Shown: piece after piece, positions 27,589-35,572 of the stretch
How the letters are laid out: the number at the start of each line of letters is the position of its first letter
Position numbering within the stretch: position 1 is the stretch's first letter
Origin: Helicovermis profundi
GTDB taxonomy: Bacteria > Bacillota > Clostridia > Peptostreptococcales > Acidaminobacteraceae
Reading direction: 5' to 3'
Assembly: GCF_033097505.1 (NCBI RefSeq)
Contig: NZ_AP028654.1
Location: forward strand, 1,198,001 to 1,262,000
DNA: 64,000 nucleotides
Made by a program: the position numbers and the translations under genes
Notes under the pieces: generated by a model
Databases searched by the model: none
The model's input: the letters and a program-made list of their open reading frames with translations, nothing else
Told to the model about the DNA's origin: nothing

Positions 27589-28456
27589 AATACTAGAAGT
27601 TAGGGTTCCGTGTAGTGCAGGTGAATTTTTGCAGGGTGAGTATAAAGGTGTTGAAGCACTTGTTTCTTGTCCTATAGATATATATTCTACCATTACTATA
27701 GTAAAAGGTATTTCTAAAAATAAGTTGCTTTCAAAATCTCTTAAGGCTATTAAAAATTTTAAAGAAAAATATAAAATATCAAATACGAAAATGGATAATA
27801 TTAATTTGACAATTGATTCACCACTTCCATACGGAAAAGGTTACGCTACTAGTACATCAGAGATTGCTGGTATTTTCATTGCGTTAAGCACGTATTTTAA
27901 AAAAGATTTTTCTATAGAAGATATAGCTATATTTTGTGCTAATATTGAACCAACAGATAGCATTTTTTTAAATGATTATATGATTTTTGATCATCTAAAT
28001 GGAAATATACTAAAAAAAAGGAAAGTCACTTTGGCTGGTAAAAAAGTAATTATTATTGAATCAAATGAAACTATTGATACAATAAATTTTAGAAAAACCA
28101 ATCAATTTAGCATTAAGCCTGATTTAACTAATGAATTTGATGAATTTTTTAAAGGAATAAATACTAATGATTTCAAATTGGTATTTAACTCATTAAAAAG
28201 TAGTTCTATTAATAATCAAAAAGTGATTTTTAAAGAAAAATTACCAAAAACACTTGAAATAGCTTTGAAGTATAATTCGATTGGGGTAAATATTGCACAT
28301 AGCGGTAGCTTGATAGTTATTATATATGATGAAGATTTTAATCAAATTGCTTTTATTGATGAAATGAAAAAAGAAAATTGTATATTTAAAAATGATATAG
28401 TGAGATATGCTATGATAAGTGAAGGTGGCTATAGTATTAACGATTATAGAAAGTAG
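27581..28456 (+). CDS. pduX: L-threonine kinase, GHMP family
   Basis: This kinase makes L-threonine-O-3-phosphate, the substrate of CobD. It has 291 aa. The N-terminus VPCSAGEFLQGEYKG and the GHMP ATP-binding loop SPLPYGKGYATSTSEIAG are diagnostic, and IAHSGS near the C-terminus matches the third GHMP motif. GAGGAAATTT precedes the ATG, inside the end of cobD. With cobD and cbiB it completes the aminopropanol branch. Confidence 0.92.
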   Translation: MSKILEVRVPCSAGEFLQGEYKGVEALVSCPIDIYSTITIVKGISKNKLLSKSLKAIKNFKEKYKISNTKMDNINLTIDSPLPYGKGYATSTSEIAGIFIALSTYFKKDFSIEDIAIFCANIEPTDSIFLNDYMIFDHLNGNILKKRKVTLAGKKVIIIESNETIDTINFRKTNQFSIKPDLTNEFDEFFKGINTNDFKLVFNSLKSSSINNQKVIFKEKLPKTLEIALKYNSIGVNIAHSGSLIVIIYDEDFNQIAFIDEMKKENCIFKNDIVRYAMISEGGYSINDYRK

Positions 28457-28463
28457 GTGCATT

Positions 28464-29612
28464 GTGAACAAAGTATCGATTGTAAAATGTAAAGATTATT
28501 TCTATGACGATGTAAAAAATTCATTAGTTCGTTCTATAAAAAATATTGGTGGTTTAAATAAATACTTGAATGATGGTGATAAAATACTGCTTAAAGTAAA
28601 TCTACTTATGAAAAAAAGTCCTGATAAAGCGACTACGACTCATCCTATTTTTGTTAAAGCTTTAGCTGACATTTTACTTGAAAATGGTTATAAAGTGTTA
28701 ATTGGAGATAGTCCAGGTGGTCCTTTTAATGAAAAATCACTTTCTGCAATATATGAGGTAAGTGGTTTTAATAAAGAATATGGATTTGAAAGTGAAATGC
28801 TTAATTGGAATTTTAATGAGTTTGAAAAAGAATGTTTAAGTTGCAAGTTATCAAAAAAAATAACTACAGTAGATTTTCTCAACGATATAGATAAAGTTAT
28901 CTCGGTATCAAAATTAAAAACTCACGCAATGATGAAATTTACTGGTGCTGTAAAGAATATGTTCGGAACTATTCCAGGAATAAAAAAAGCAGAATATCAT
29001 TTTAAAATGCCTGATGTAAATGATTTTGCAGATATGCTTGTTGATGTTTGTATAAATGCAAATCCTATCCTTTCTTTTATGGATGGAATTGTAGCTATGG
29101 AGGGAGCTGGTCCATCAAATGGTGATCCTGTAAAATTAGGACTTGTTTTAGCATCTACTAGTCCTTATAAATTAGATAGAGTAGCAGTTGAAATTATAAA
29201 TATGAATTATAAAGAAGTACCTACGGTAAGAAAATCTATTGAGAGGGGCTTTGTTTCAAATGATTTTAATGATATTATTATTGTAGGTGAAAAAATTGAT
29301 GAAGTTAAATATTCGAATTTTAAGTCGCCTAGTATTAGAAGTGTGTCTTTTTTAAGAGATGGCACACCTGTTTTTATTAAAAAGGCTGTAGATAGATTAT
29401 TAAAACCTAGACCAAAATTTAATCATACAATTTGCGTTGGATGCGAAGAGTGTTTTAAAGCTTGCCCTCCAAAAGCCATAATTATGAAAAGTAAAAAACC
29501 ATTTGTAAATTTAGAAACATGTATTAGGTGCTATTGTTGTCAAGAACTTTGTCCGGTAGGAGCTGTTGAAGCGTATAGACCATGGTTATTAAGAAAGATT
29601 GTGAAAATTTAG
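28464..29612 (+). CDS. DUF362 protein with two [4Fe-4S] ferredoxin motifs
   Basis: The 382-aa product has an N-terminal DUF362 domain (about residues 15-270, with KVNLLMKKSPD and SKLKTHAMMKFTGAVKNMFG). A 2x[4Fe-4S] ferredoxin domain starts at about 323, with CVGCEECFKACPPKAI and CIRCYCCQELCPVGAV. It is cytosolic, and DUF362 proteins are common in anaerobes without a settled role. The GTG at 28464 is set by TAGGTG upstream; the open frame extends back into pduX without a ribosome binding site. It directly follows pduX, so a redox step tied to corrinoid chemistry is conceivable but unproven. Confidence 0.85.
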   Translation: MNKVSIVKCKDYFYDDVKNSLVRSIKNIGGLNKYLNDGDKILLKVNLLMKKSPDKATTTHPIFVKALADILLENGYKVLIGDSPGGPFNEKSLSAIYEVSGFNKEYGFESEMLNWNFNEFEKECLSCKLSKKITTVDFLNDIDKVISVSKLKTHAMMKFTGAVKNMFGTIPGIKKAEYHFKMPDVNDFADMLVDVCINANPILSFMDGIVAMEGAGPSNGDPVKLGLVLASTSPYKLDRVAVEIINMNYKEVPTVRKSIERGFVSNDFNDIIIVGEKIDEVKYSNFKSPSIRSVSFLRDGTPVFIKKAVDRLLKPRPKFNHTICVGCEECFKACPPKAIIMKSKKPFVNLETCIRCYCCQELCPVGAVEAYRPWLLRKIVKI

Positions 29613-29687
29613 TGCGTATTTAAAGTAACATAGGGGTAGTAATGATTTAAGAAGTACAAATACCATTATAAAATAGGAGGAAATTTT

Positions 29688-30149
29688 ATGAAAGTGGAGT
29701 ATATTAATCCGTTTATTAAAGCAACAACATCAGTTTTAAAACAAATTGCTAATATAGATTTTAATATGGGAAAACCATATATAAAAACTAGTCCATATGA
29801 GACAAAAAATTTAATTATATTAGTAGGTATTACAGGTGAAATGAGAGGACAAGCTGCTATTAGCATGGATCTTAATCTGGCAAAGAAAATTGCATCATCT
29901 ATGATGATGGGGATGCCTGTAGATGAACTTGATGAACTAAGTAAAAGTGCGATTTCTGAGCTTGGAAATATGATTATGGGAAATACTGCTACTCTTTTAT
30001 TTAATACTGGCGTAAGCATTGATATAACACCGCCTACACTTATGATTGGAGAAAGCGTAAGTATGTCTTCAGGATCTATGCAAACAGTTGGAGTGCCATT
30101 AACTAGTGAAATAGGAGATATTTCTTTAGATATCTCAATAAAGGATTAA
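29688..30149 (+). CDS. CheX-like chemotaxis phosphatase
   Basis: This 153-aa protein has the CheC/CheX/FliY phosphatase signature SAISELGNMIMGN (about residues 87-99), in which Glu and Asn remove the phosphoryl group of CheY-like receivers. Only one such motif is present, as in CheX. The start of the fold, INPFIKATTSVLKQI, also matches CheX. AGGAGGAAATTTT precedes the ATG. No other chemotaxis gene is nearby, and it is followed 2 bp later by trmL. Confidence 0.85.
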   Translation: MKVEYINPFIKATTSVLKQIANIDFNMGKPYIKTSPYETKNLIILVGITGEMRGQAAISMDLNLAKKIASSMMMGMPVDELDELSKSAISELGNMIMGNTATLLFNTGVSIDITPPTLMIGESVSMSSGSMQTVGVPLTSEIGDISLDISIKD

Positions 30150-30151
30150 AG

Positions 30152-30622
30152 ATGTCAATTAATATAGTATTATATCAACCTGAAATTCCACCGAATACAG
30201 GGAATATTGCAAGAACATGTGCAATAACTGGGTCAAAACTTCATTTAATTAAGCCTCTAGGCTTTTCAATTGATGATAAAGCCGTAAAAAGAGCTGGTCT
30301 TGATTATTGGCACTTAGTAGATTTAGAAGTTCATGAAAATTTAGATGAGTTTTTAAAAAAATATGGAAAAGAAAAGATTTTTTTAGCTACTACAAAAGCC
30401 ACTAAATATTATCATGAAGTGAATTTTACAGACAATTGTTTTATTGTTTTTGGTAAAGAAACTGCGGGGCTACCTAAGGAACTTCATGAAATCTACAAAG
30501 AAGGAAGAATTAAAATTCCTATGATAAATAATGTTGCAGCTAGAAGTCTTAATTTATCAAACTCTGCAAATATTATTGTCTATGAAGCATTAAGACAACT
30601 AGATTTTAAGGGATTATTATAG
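30152..30622 (+). CDS. trmL: tRNA (cytidine/uridine-34 2'-O)-methyltransferase
   Basis: This SPOUT-fold methyltransferase modifies the wobble base of leucine tRNAs. It has 156 aa. Motifs: LYQPEIPPNTGNIARTC at the N-terminus, the knot segment VFGKETAGLPKEL, and IPMINNVAARSLNLSNSA. Length is standard. It is the last gene of the nth-led run and is followed by a terminator. Confidence 0.94.
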   Translation: MSINIVLYQPEIPPNTGNIARTCAITGSKLHLIKPLGFSIDDKAVKRAGLDYWHLVDLEVHENLDEFLKKYGKEKIFLATTKATKYYHEVNFTDNCFIVFGKETAGLPKELHEIYKEGRIKIPMINNVAARSLNLSNSANIIVYEALRQLDFKGLL

Positions 30623-30633
30623 TAAGATAATAT

Positions 30634-30676
30634 TGAACATTAAAAGAATAAAATTCTACTTTTAATGTTCTTTTTA
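30634..30676 (+). terminator. Terminator after trmL
   Basis: GAACATTAAAAG and CTTTTAATGTTC form a 12-bp stem around a 12-nt loop, followed by TTTTT. It ends the gene run that starts at nth. Confidence 0.88.
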
Positions 30677-30764
30677 TGTGTTAAAAAATATAAAATGTAT
30701 TAAGATGGAAATGTTGACTTATTGTATGTTGTTTTTCTATTTTAGTATAAAAAGGGAGAAGAAT

Positions 30765-32399
30765 ATGAATTCTATGGGAGCTATGATTGCGCTTCAAGTC
30801 TTTGGGGGACTAGGTCTATTTTTGTATGGAATGACACTGATGAGTGAGGGTCTTGAAAAAGCCGCTGGTAATAAATTAAAACAAATAATAGAGGCATTAA
30901 CAAGAAATAGAATTGTCGCTGTTGTAGTAGGAGCAGCAGTAACAATGGTAGTTCAGAGTTCGAGTGCAACTACTGTAATGGTCGTTGGTTTTGTAAACGC
31001 AGGTATTATGAATTTAACGCAAGCGATTGGAATTATTATGGGGGCAAATATTGGTACTACAGTAACAGCTCAATTAGTATCAATTAACTTAACTGCGCTT
31101 GCTCCTGTAACTATTGGAATAGGTGTTGTTATAAAACTTTTTTCGAAAAATTCATCGTTAAAAAAATATGCTGATATTTTTATAGGTTTCGGTATTTTAT
31201 TTTTAGGAATGGACACAATGAAACATGCTATGAAACCACTTAGAGAATATGAAGGCTTTACAACTTTATTAACAAGTTTTGGTAGTGGACGCTTAATTGA
31301 TACAGCTCTTGCTATTTTTACAGGATTTGCAATTACGGCAATTGTTCAGAGTTCAAGTGCTACAACTGGTATTTTAGTTGCGCTTGCTGGAAGTGGTCTA
31401 TTAAATATTTATGCAGCTTTTCCAATCTTACTTGGAACAAATATTGGAACATGTGTTACAGCAATGATTTCATCAATAGGTGCGTCAAAAACTGCTAAAA
31501 GAGCAGCATTAATGCATTTATTATTTAATGTTATGGGAACGCTAATTTTTATAATACTTTTAGCTGGACCTACTATAAAATTAGTAACTTATTTAGATTC
31601 AAATTCAGCAAGGCAATTAGCTAATGCACATACTATTTTTAATATAGCAAACACTTTACTATTACTTCCTTTTGCAGGACTAATTGTTAAAATGGTTGAA
31701 AAAATAATTCCAGAAACTGAGGAAGAAGAAATTGAAGAAATTAAGGGTATAAAGTACTTAGATGATAGAATTCTAGAAACTCCTTCGATTGCACTTCTTC
31801 AAGTTACTAAAGAAATACTTCATATGGGGAATTTGGCTAAACTGTCTTATGCGAATGCTATGAATTCATTTATGAATAATGATATAAAACTTGCTAAAGA
31901 AACGTTTAAGATTGAAGAGGTAATAAACTTGATGGAAAGAGAAATAACAGAGTATCTTGTTAAACTCTCTAATACTTCTGTATCTCAAAATTCTAGGGAA
32001 CGTATAGATGGACTTTTTTCTACTATAAATGATATTGAAAGAGTGGGTGATCATGCAGATAATATTGCTGAACTTTCTATTGAAAAAGGAGAAAAGTTTT
32101 TAGCGTTTTCCGATTCAGCGATAGAGGAACTTAAAGATATGAGTGAAAAAACAATTTTATCCTTTTCTGATTCATTGACATGTTTAAAGGAAGCTGATAT
32201 AAAACTAGCGCAAAAAATTATTGAAAGAGAAGGAGAAATTGATGTGCTAGAAAAAACATTGAGAAAAAAACATATCAAAAGACTAAGCGAGAGGAAATGT
32301 CAAGCAAATTCAGGTGTTATATTTTTGGATATCATTAGCAATTTAGAGAGAATTGGTGACCATGCTTCAAATATTGCTTATGCTGTAATTTATGAATAG
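30765..32399 (+). CDS. Na+/phosphate symporter with PhoU-like tail
   Basis: This 544-aa NptA/PF02690-type sodium-phosphate cotransporter has two inverted Na/Pi repeats. Each is marked by a QSSSATT motif (VVQSSSATTVMV near 60 and IVQSSSATTGIL near 190), within about eight membrane segments. From about residue 335 a cytosolic PhoU-like helical domain follows, with two copies of the ERVGDHA/ERIGDHA signature. GGGAGAAGAAT precedes the ATG at 30765; an upstream extension of 29 codons lacks a ribosome binding site. It forms a single-gene unit. Confidence 0.92.
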   Translation: MNSMGAMIALQVFGGLGLFLYGMTLMSEGLEKAAGNKLKQIIEALTRNRIVAVVVGAAVTMVVQSSSATTVMVVGFVNAGIMNLTQAIGIIMGANIGTTVTAQLVSINLTALAPVTIGIGVVIKLFSKNSSLKKYADIFIGFGILFLGMDTMKHAMKPLREYEGFTTLLTSFGSGRLIDTALAIFTGFAITAIVQSSSATTGILVALAGSGLLNIYAAFPILLGTNIGTCVTAMISSIGASKTAKRAALMHLLFNVMGTLIFIILLAGPTIKLVTYLDSNSARQLANAHTIFNIANTLLLLPFAGLIVKMVEKIIPETEEEEIEEIKGIKYLDDRILETPSIALLQVTKEILHMGNLAKLSYANAMNSFMNNDIKLAKETFKIEEVINLMEREITEYLVKLSNTSVSQNSRERIDGLFSTINDIERVGDHADNIAELSIEKGEKFLAFSDSAIEELKDMSEKTILSFSDSLTCLKEADIKLAQKIIEREGEIDVLEKTLRKKHIKRLSERKCQANSGVIFLDIISNLERIGDHASNIAYAVIYE

Positions 32400-32437
32400 A
32401 AATTATAAATAAATTAATATTGCAATTGGGGGAGAAA

Positions 32438-33277
32438 ATGAGTATAAGAATAATCACAGATAGCGTATCGGATATTCCAAAATCTATTTCAAATGAGTTA
32501 AATATAAGAGTAGTACCTCTTAGTGTTAATTTTGAAGATAAAGTATATAAAGATGGCGTAGATATTAATAACGAAGAGTTTTTTAATAAATTAATATCTT
32601 CTAAAAAACTACCAAGAACTTCGCAAGTTACGCCAGGTGAATTTATTAATGTTTTTAAAGAAGAATTATTAGAACATGAATTTTTAATTGTAATTTTAAT
32701 GTCATCTAAATTAAGCGGAACATATAATGCGGCGATTAAGGCTAAAGAGTATATTAATAGTGATAAAATTGTTATAATAGACTCAAAAGCAATAAGTTTT
32801 GGATACGGAATGATCGTTATTGAAGCTGCTAGAATGGTGATAAATGGTAAATTAGAAGTAGAGGTAATAGATAAAATAAAGTATATGGTCAGGAATATGC
32901 AATATTTTTTTGTTGTAGATACTTTAGAATACCTTCTAAAAGGTGGTAGATTATCTAAAACTGAAGCCGTTATTGGTAAAATATTAAATGTTAAGCCAAT
33001 TATTACAATAGTTGATGGCCAGTTGAAAGCTATTGATAAAGTTCGGGGAAGAAAGAAAGCATTTAAATGGATTTTCAATTGGATAGACCAAAATAAAATT
33101 GATTTATCTGATAAACAAATTGGTATTTATCATGCTACTAGTAAAGAAAATTTAAATATATTAAGAAGCGCTATTGAAAAAAATTATACGTTTAAGGAAA
33201 TAATTGAATCTGAAGTAGGTTCAGTAGTTGGAACTCATGCCGGACCGGGATGCCTTGCAATAAGCTTTTTAAAATAA
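32438..33277 (+). CDS. DegV family fatty-acid binding protein
   Basis: This 279-aa protein of the DegV/FakB family binds a fatty acid for phosphorylation by a kinase subunit (FakA in other Firmicutes). Motifs: ITDSVSDIP at the N-terminus, SQVTPGEF, the lipid-carboxylate site SSKLSGTYNAA, LLKGGRLSKTEA, and GTHAGPGCLA at the C-terminus. GGGGGAG precedes the ATG at 32438. The fakA partner is not in the window. Confidence 0.92.
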   Translation: MSIRIITDSVSDIPKSISNELNIRVVPLSVNFEDKVYKDGVDINNEEFFNKLISSKKLPRTSQVTPGEFINVFKEELLEHEFLIVILMSSKLSGTYNAAIKAKEYINSDKIVIIDSKAISFGYGMIVIEAARMVINGKLEVEVIDKIKYMVRNMQYFFVVDTLEYLLKGGRLSKTEAVIGKILNVKPIITIVDGQLKAIDKVRGRKKAFKWIFNWIDQNKIDLSDKQIGIYHATSKENLNILRSAIEKNYTFKEIIESEVGSVVGTHAGPGCLAISFLK

Positions 33278-33329
33278 TATATTTTTATATAGTATTTGAT
33301 AAAAAAGTATCAATTGATAAAAAAAAGTA

Positions 33330-33358
33330 TTGCATTTGGATTTTTTATGCTATATAAT
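33330..33358 (+). promoter_or_regulatory. Promoter of the glycine reductase operon
   Basis: TTGCAT (33330-33335), 17-bp spacer, TATAAT (33353-33358). It lies about 45 bp upstream of the first glycine aptamer, so the transcript should begin near 33365 and contain the whole riboswitch. Confidence 0.7.
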
Positions 33359-33402
33359 CAACATGTAAGTAGACAAAATGTTAACAAACGTTAACATATA
33401 TG

Positions 33403-33593
33403 TACAATCGGATGAAGAATCAGGGAGAGAATCATTTAATTGATCGCCGAAGGAACAAATCTCTGCTATGCCAGTAGTGATGAATTTCTCAGGCAAAAGG
33501 ACCGGATTTTGACGATACTCTGAAAAGTCTTTTAATAGACACCGAAGGGGCAATCTTTGAAAAAAGAGAATCTCTCAGGTTACTATAACAGAG
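33403..33593 (+). promoter_or_regulatory. Tandem glycine riboswitch
   Basis: There are two consecutive glycine aptamers. The first runs from about 33403 to 33510, with GGGAGAGAAT, GCCGAAGGAACAA, TCTCAGGCAAAAGGACCG. The second is about 33511-33593, with ACTCTGAAAAG, ACCGAAGGGGCAA and TCTCTCAGGTTACTATAACAGAG. These are the conserved core strings of the class, and the second is closed by a CTCTG/CAGAG P1 helix. P1's 3' strand abuts and shares a base with the terminator that follows. Glycine binding should therefore favour read-through and turn on glycine reductase. Confidence 0.95.
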
Positions 33594-33627
33594 GAGAAAC
33601 GGCATTTATGCTGTTTCTCCTGTTTTT
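33593..33627 (+). terminator. Riboswitch-controlled terminator
   Basis: GGAGAAACGGCA and TGCTGTTTCTCC form a 12-bp stem (one G-U pair) with loop TTTA, followed by a T-rich tract. Its first base is the last base of the P1 helix of the second glycine aptamer, which makes the two structures competitors. Confidence 0.88.
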
Positions 33628-33663
33628 GTTTTTGTTTCTATATTTAGGATTGGATGTGTGTGT

Positions 33664-34071
33664 ATGAAATATGTAATTATTACTAATAATAAATTAGTAA
33701 ATGAGTATTACTTAAACGAAATTAATTTCAAAAATTTAGAAAAAATAATTTTTATGGAAACTGCTAGTTTTATTAATGTTCTTGAATTTGCAAGAGATAG
33801 TATTCATAAAGGTCATAAATTACTTACTCATCCTTTAACGGGTAGTGTTAAACCATACGAAACACCATTTAAATCAGTTGTCATTTCGAGTGAAACAACT
33901 GAAATGGATTTCGAATCGCTAAATATTATTGAAAATAGTATTGAAGTTACAAAAAAATTTCTAAGAGATTACAAGCCAAGAAATTTAAAGGAAAAGCATT
34001 TAAAAGATTTTATGATTATTGATAAAAGTTTAATTGATAGTGGTATAGAAAGTATTAATCAGGTTTATTAA
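33664..34071 (+). CDS. grdX: GrdX family protein
   Basis: This small protein, 135 aa, is found at the head of glycine, sarcosine and betaine reductase operons; its function is unknown. It begins MKYVIITNNKLVNEYY and carries the family segment GHKLLTHPLTGSVKPYETP. It is placed here by this motif and by its position as first gene behind the glycine riboswitch. The ATG at 33664 is chosen over an in-frame GTG two codons upstream; the ribosome binding site is weak for both. trxB follows 35 bp later. Confidence 0.88.
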   Translation: MKYVIITNNKLVNEYYLNEINFKNLEKIIFMETASFINVLEFARDSIHKGHKLLTHPLTGSVKPYETPFKSVVISSETTEMDFESLNIIENSIEVTKKFLRDYKPRNLKEKHLKDFMIIDKSLIDSGIESINQVY

Positions 34072-34106
34072 ATTTTAAGACCAAATTTTTAAGGAGGAAC
34101 TTTTAA

Positions 34107-35054
34107 GTGGAAAAAATATTTGATGTTGTAGTAATTGGAGCAGGCCCTGCTGGACTTTCAGCTGGTTTATATGCTGCTAGAGCAAAGATGAATGTGTTAG
34201 TTTTAGAAAAAAGCAGAACAGGTGGACAAATTGTAACTACTGAAGAAGTTGCAAACTATCCTGGTTCAATTCCAGAAGCTACTGGTCCAAGTTTAGTAGC
34301 TAGAATGGTAGAACAATGTGAAGAATTTGGAGCTGAAATTTTAAAAGATTCAGTACTTGATATAGATCTCGATTCGGATATAAAAATTATAAAAACAAAT
34401 AGTGGTAAAAATATAAAAACGAAATCTGTTATTATTGCAACAGGTGCTTCACCTAGAAAACTTGACTGTCCAGGTGAGAGCGAATTAACTGGTAAAGGAA
34501 TTTCATACTGTGCTACATGTGATGCTGATTTTTTTACTGATTTGGAAGTTTACTGTATTGGCGGCGGCGACACTGCTCTTGAAGAAGCTATGTACTTAAC
34601 TAAGTTTGCTAGAAAAGTAAATGTTGTTCATAGAAGGGATGAGTTTAGAGCTGCCAAATCAATTGTTGAAAAGATAAAAGCTAATGATAAAATCAATTTA
34701 ATTTATGATTCGGTTGTAGAAGAAATTAAAGGTGATGGAATTGTTGAATCTTTAGTACTTAAAAATAAAAAAACTGGCCAACTAACTGAGCATCTTGCAG
34801 ATGAAGAAGACGGAACTTTTGGTGTATTTGTGTTTGTTGGTTATATTCCACAAACTGAATTGTTTAAGGGCAAAGTAGAACTTGATGAAAGAGGATATTT
34901 TTTAACTGATTCTGATATGAAAACAAATATTGAAGGTGTGTTTGCTGCAGGAGATGTGAGACAAAAGTCATTAAGACAGGTAGTTACAGCAACTGCTGAT
35001 GGTGCGATAGCCGCGGTACAAGCTGAAAAATATATTGAACATAAATTTAGCTAA
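34107..35054 (+). CDS. trxB: Thioredoxin reductase
   Basis: This FAD- and NADPH-binding disulfide reductase, 315 aa, passes electrons to the thioredoxin encoded next. Motifs: FAD site GAGPAGLSAGLYAARA, the redox pair CATC in YCATCDAD (about 134-139), NADPH site GGGDTALEEA, and C-terminal FAAGDVRQKSLRQ. The start is GTG, preceded by AAGGAGGAAC. In the glycine reductase system it feeds protein A through thioredoxin. Confidence 0.95.
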   Translation: MEKIFDVVVIGAGPAGLSAGLYAARAKMNVLVLEKSRTGGQIVTTEEVANYPGSIPEATGPSLVARMVEQCEEFGAEILKDSVLDIDLDSDIKIIKTNSGKNIKTKSVIIATGASPRKLDCPGESELTGKGISYCATCDADFFTDLEVYCIGGGDTALEEAMYLTKFARKVNVVHRRDEFRAAKSIVEKIKANDKINLIYDSVVEEIKGDGIVESLVLKNKKTGQLTEHLADEEDGTFGVFVFVGYIPQTELFKGKVELDERGYFLTDSDMKTNIEGVFAAGDVRQKSLRQVVTATADGAIAAVQAEKYIEHKFS

Positions 35055-35062
35055 ACTATTAG

Positions 35063-35101
35063 GCATTCTTCATTAGAGTTTAATAGTCCTAGGAAGAATG
35101 C
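35063..35101 (+). repeat. Hairpin between trxB and trxA
   Basis: GCATTCTTC and GAAGAATGC form a 9-bp stem with a 21-nt loop, followed by TTATTTTATTATT. It could be a weak intra-operon terminator or a processing/stability element. Confidence 0.5.
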
Positions 35102-35207
35102 TTATTTTATTATTACAAATGTTAAATTTATAACTACATTTTATTGCTATTTTTTCAAAAAATTTATAGCAAAATATTTTAAGAACGTTATTAAAAAGGA
35201 GGTAAAA

Positions 35208-35525
35208 ATGTTAATTTTATCAAAAGATAATTTTAGTGAAGAAGTTTTAGAATCAAGTGGATTAACTCTTGTTGATTATTGGAGTGATTCATGTGAACCA
35301 TGTAAGGCGCTTATGCCAGATGTAGAGGTTCTTTCAAATGAGTATGAAGGAAAAGTTAAGTTTTGTAAACTGAACACTACTAAAGCTAGAAGACTTGCAA
35401 TTTCACAAAGAGTTTTAGGACTTCCAACTATTGTATTATATAAAGATGGTCAGAAATTGGCTGAAGTTACAAAAGATGATGCTACAAAAGATGGTATCAA
35501 AAAAATGATTGAAAGTAATTTGTAA
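35208..35525 (+). CDS. trxA: Thioredoxin of the glycine reductase system
   Basis: This 105-aa thioredoxin has the active site CEPC (Cys29, Cys32) in [14 protein letters not shown], instead of the standard WCGPC. Atypical active sites are known for thioredoxins of glycine reductase operons in amino-acid-fermenting clostridia. The cis-proline loop is [23 protein letters not shown] precedes the ATG. It reduces the selenoprotein A disulfide or selenenyl-sulfide after each turnover. Confidence 0.94.
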   Translation: MLILSKDNFSEEVLESSGLTLVDYWSDSCEPCKALMPDVEVLSNEYEGKVKFCKLNTTKARRLAISQRVLGLPTIVLYKDGQKLAEVTKDDATKDGIKKMIESNL

Positions 35526-35535
35526 AAGTTTTTAA

Positions 35536-35551
35536 CCAACCACTTGGTTGG
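35536..35551 (+). repeat. Short hairpin between trxA and grdE
   Basis: CCAACC-ACTT-GGTTGG, a 6-bp perfect stem with a tetraloop, 11 nt after the trxA stop. No T run follows, so it is more likely an mRNA processing or protection element than a terminator. Confidence 0.4.
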
Positions 35552-35572
35552 AATAAAGAGGAGGTGAACCTT

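Noticed and set aside
32335-33078. 247-codon minus-strand open frame
   Set aside because: Antisense to the DegV gene, which has a ribosome binding site and all family motifs.
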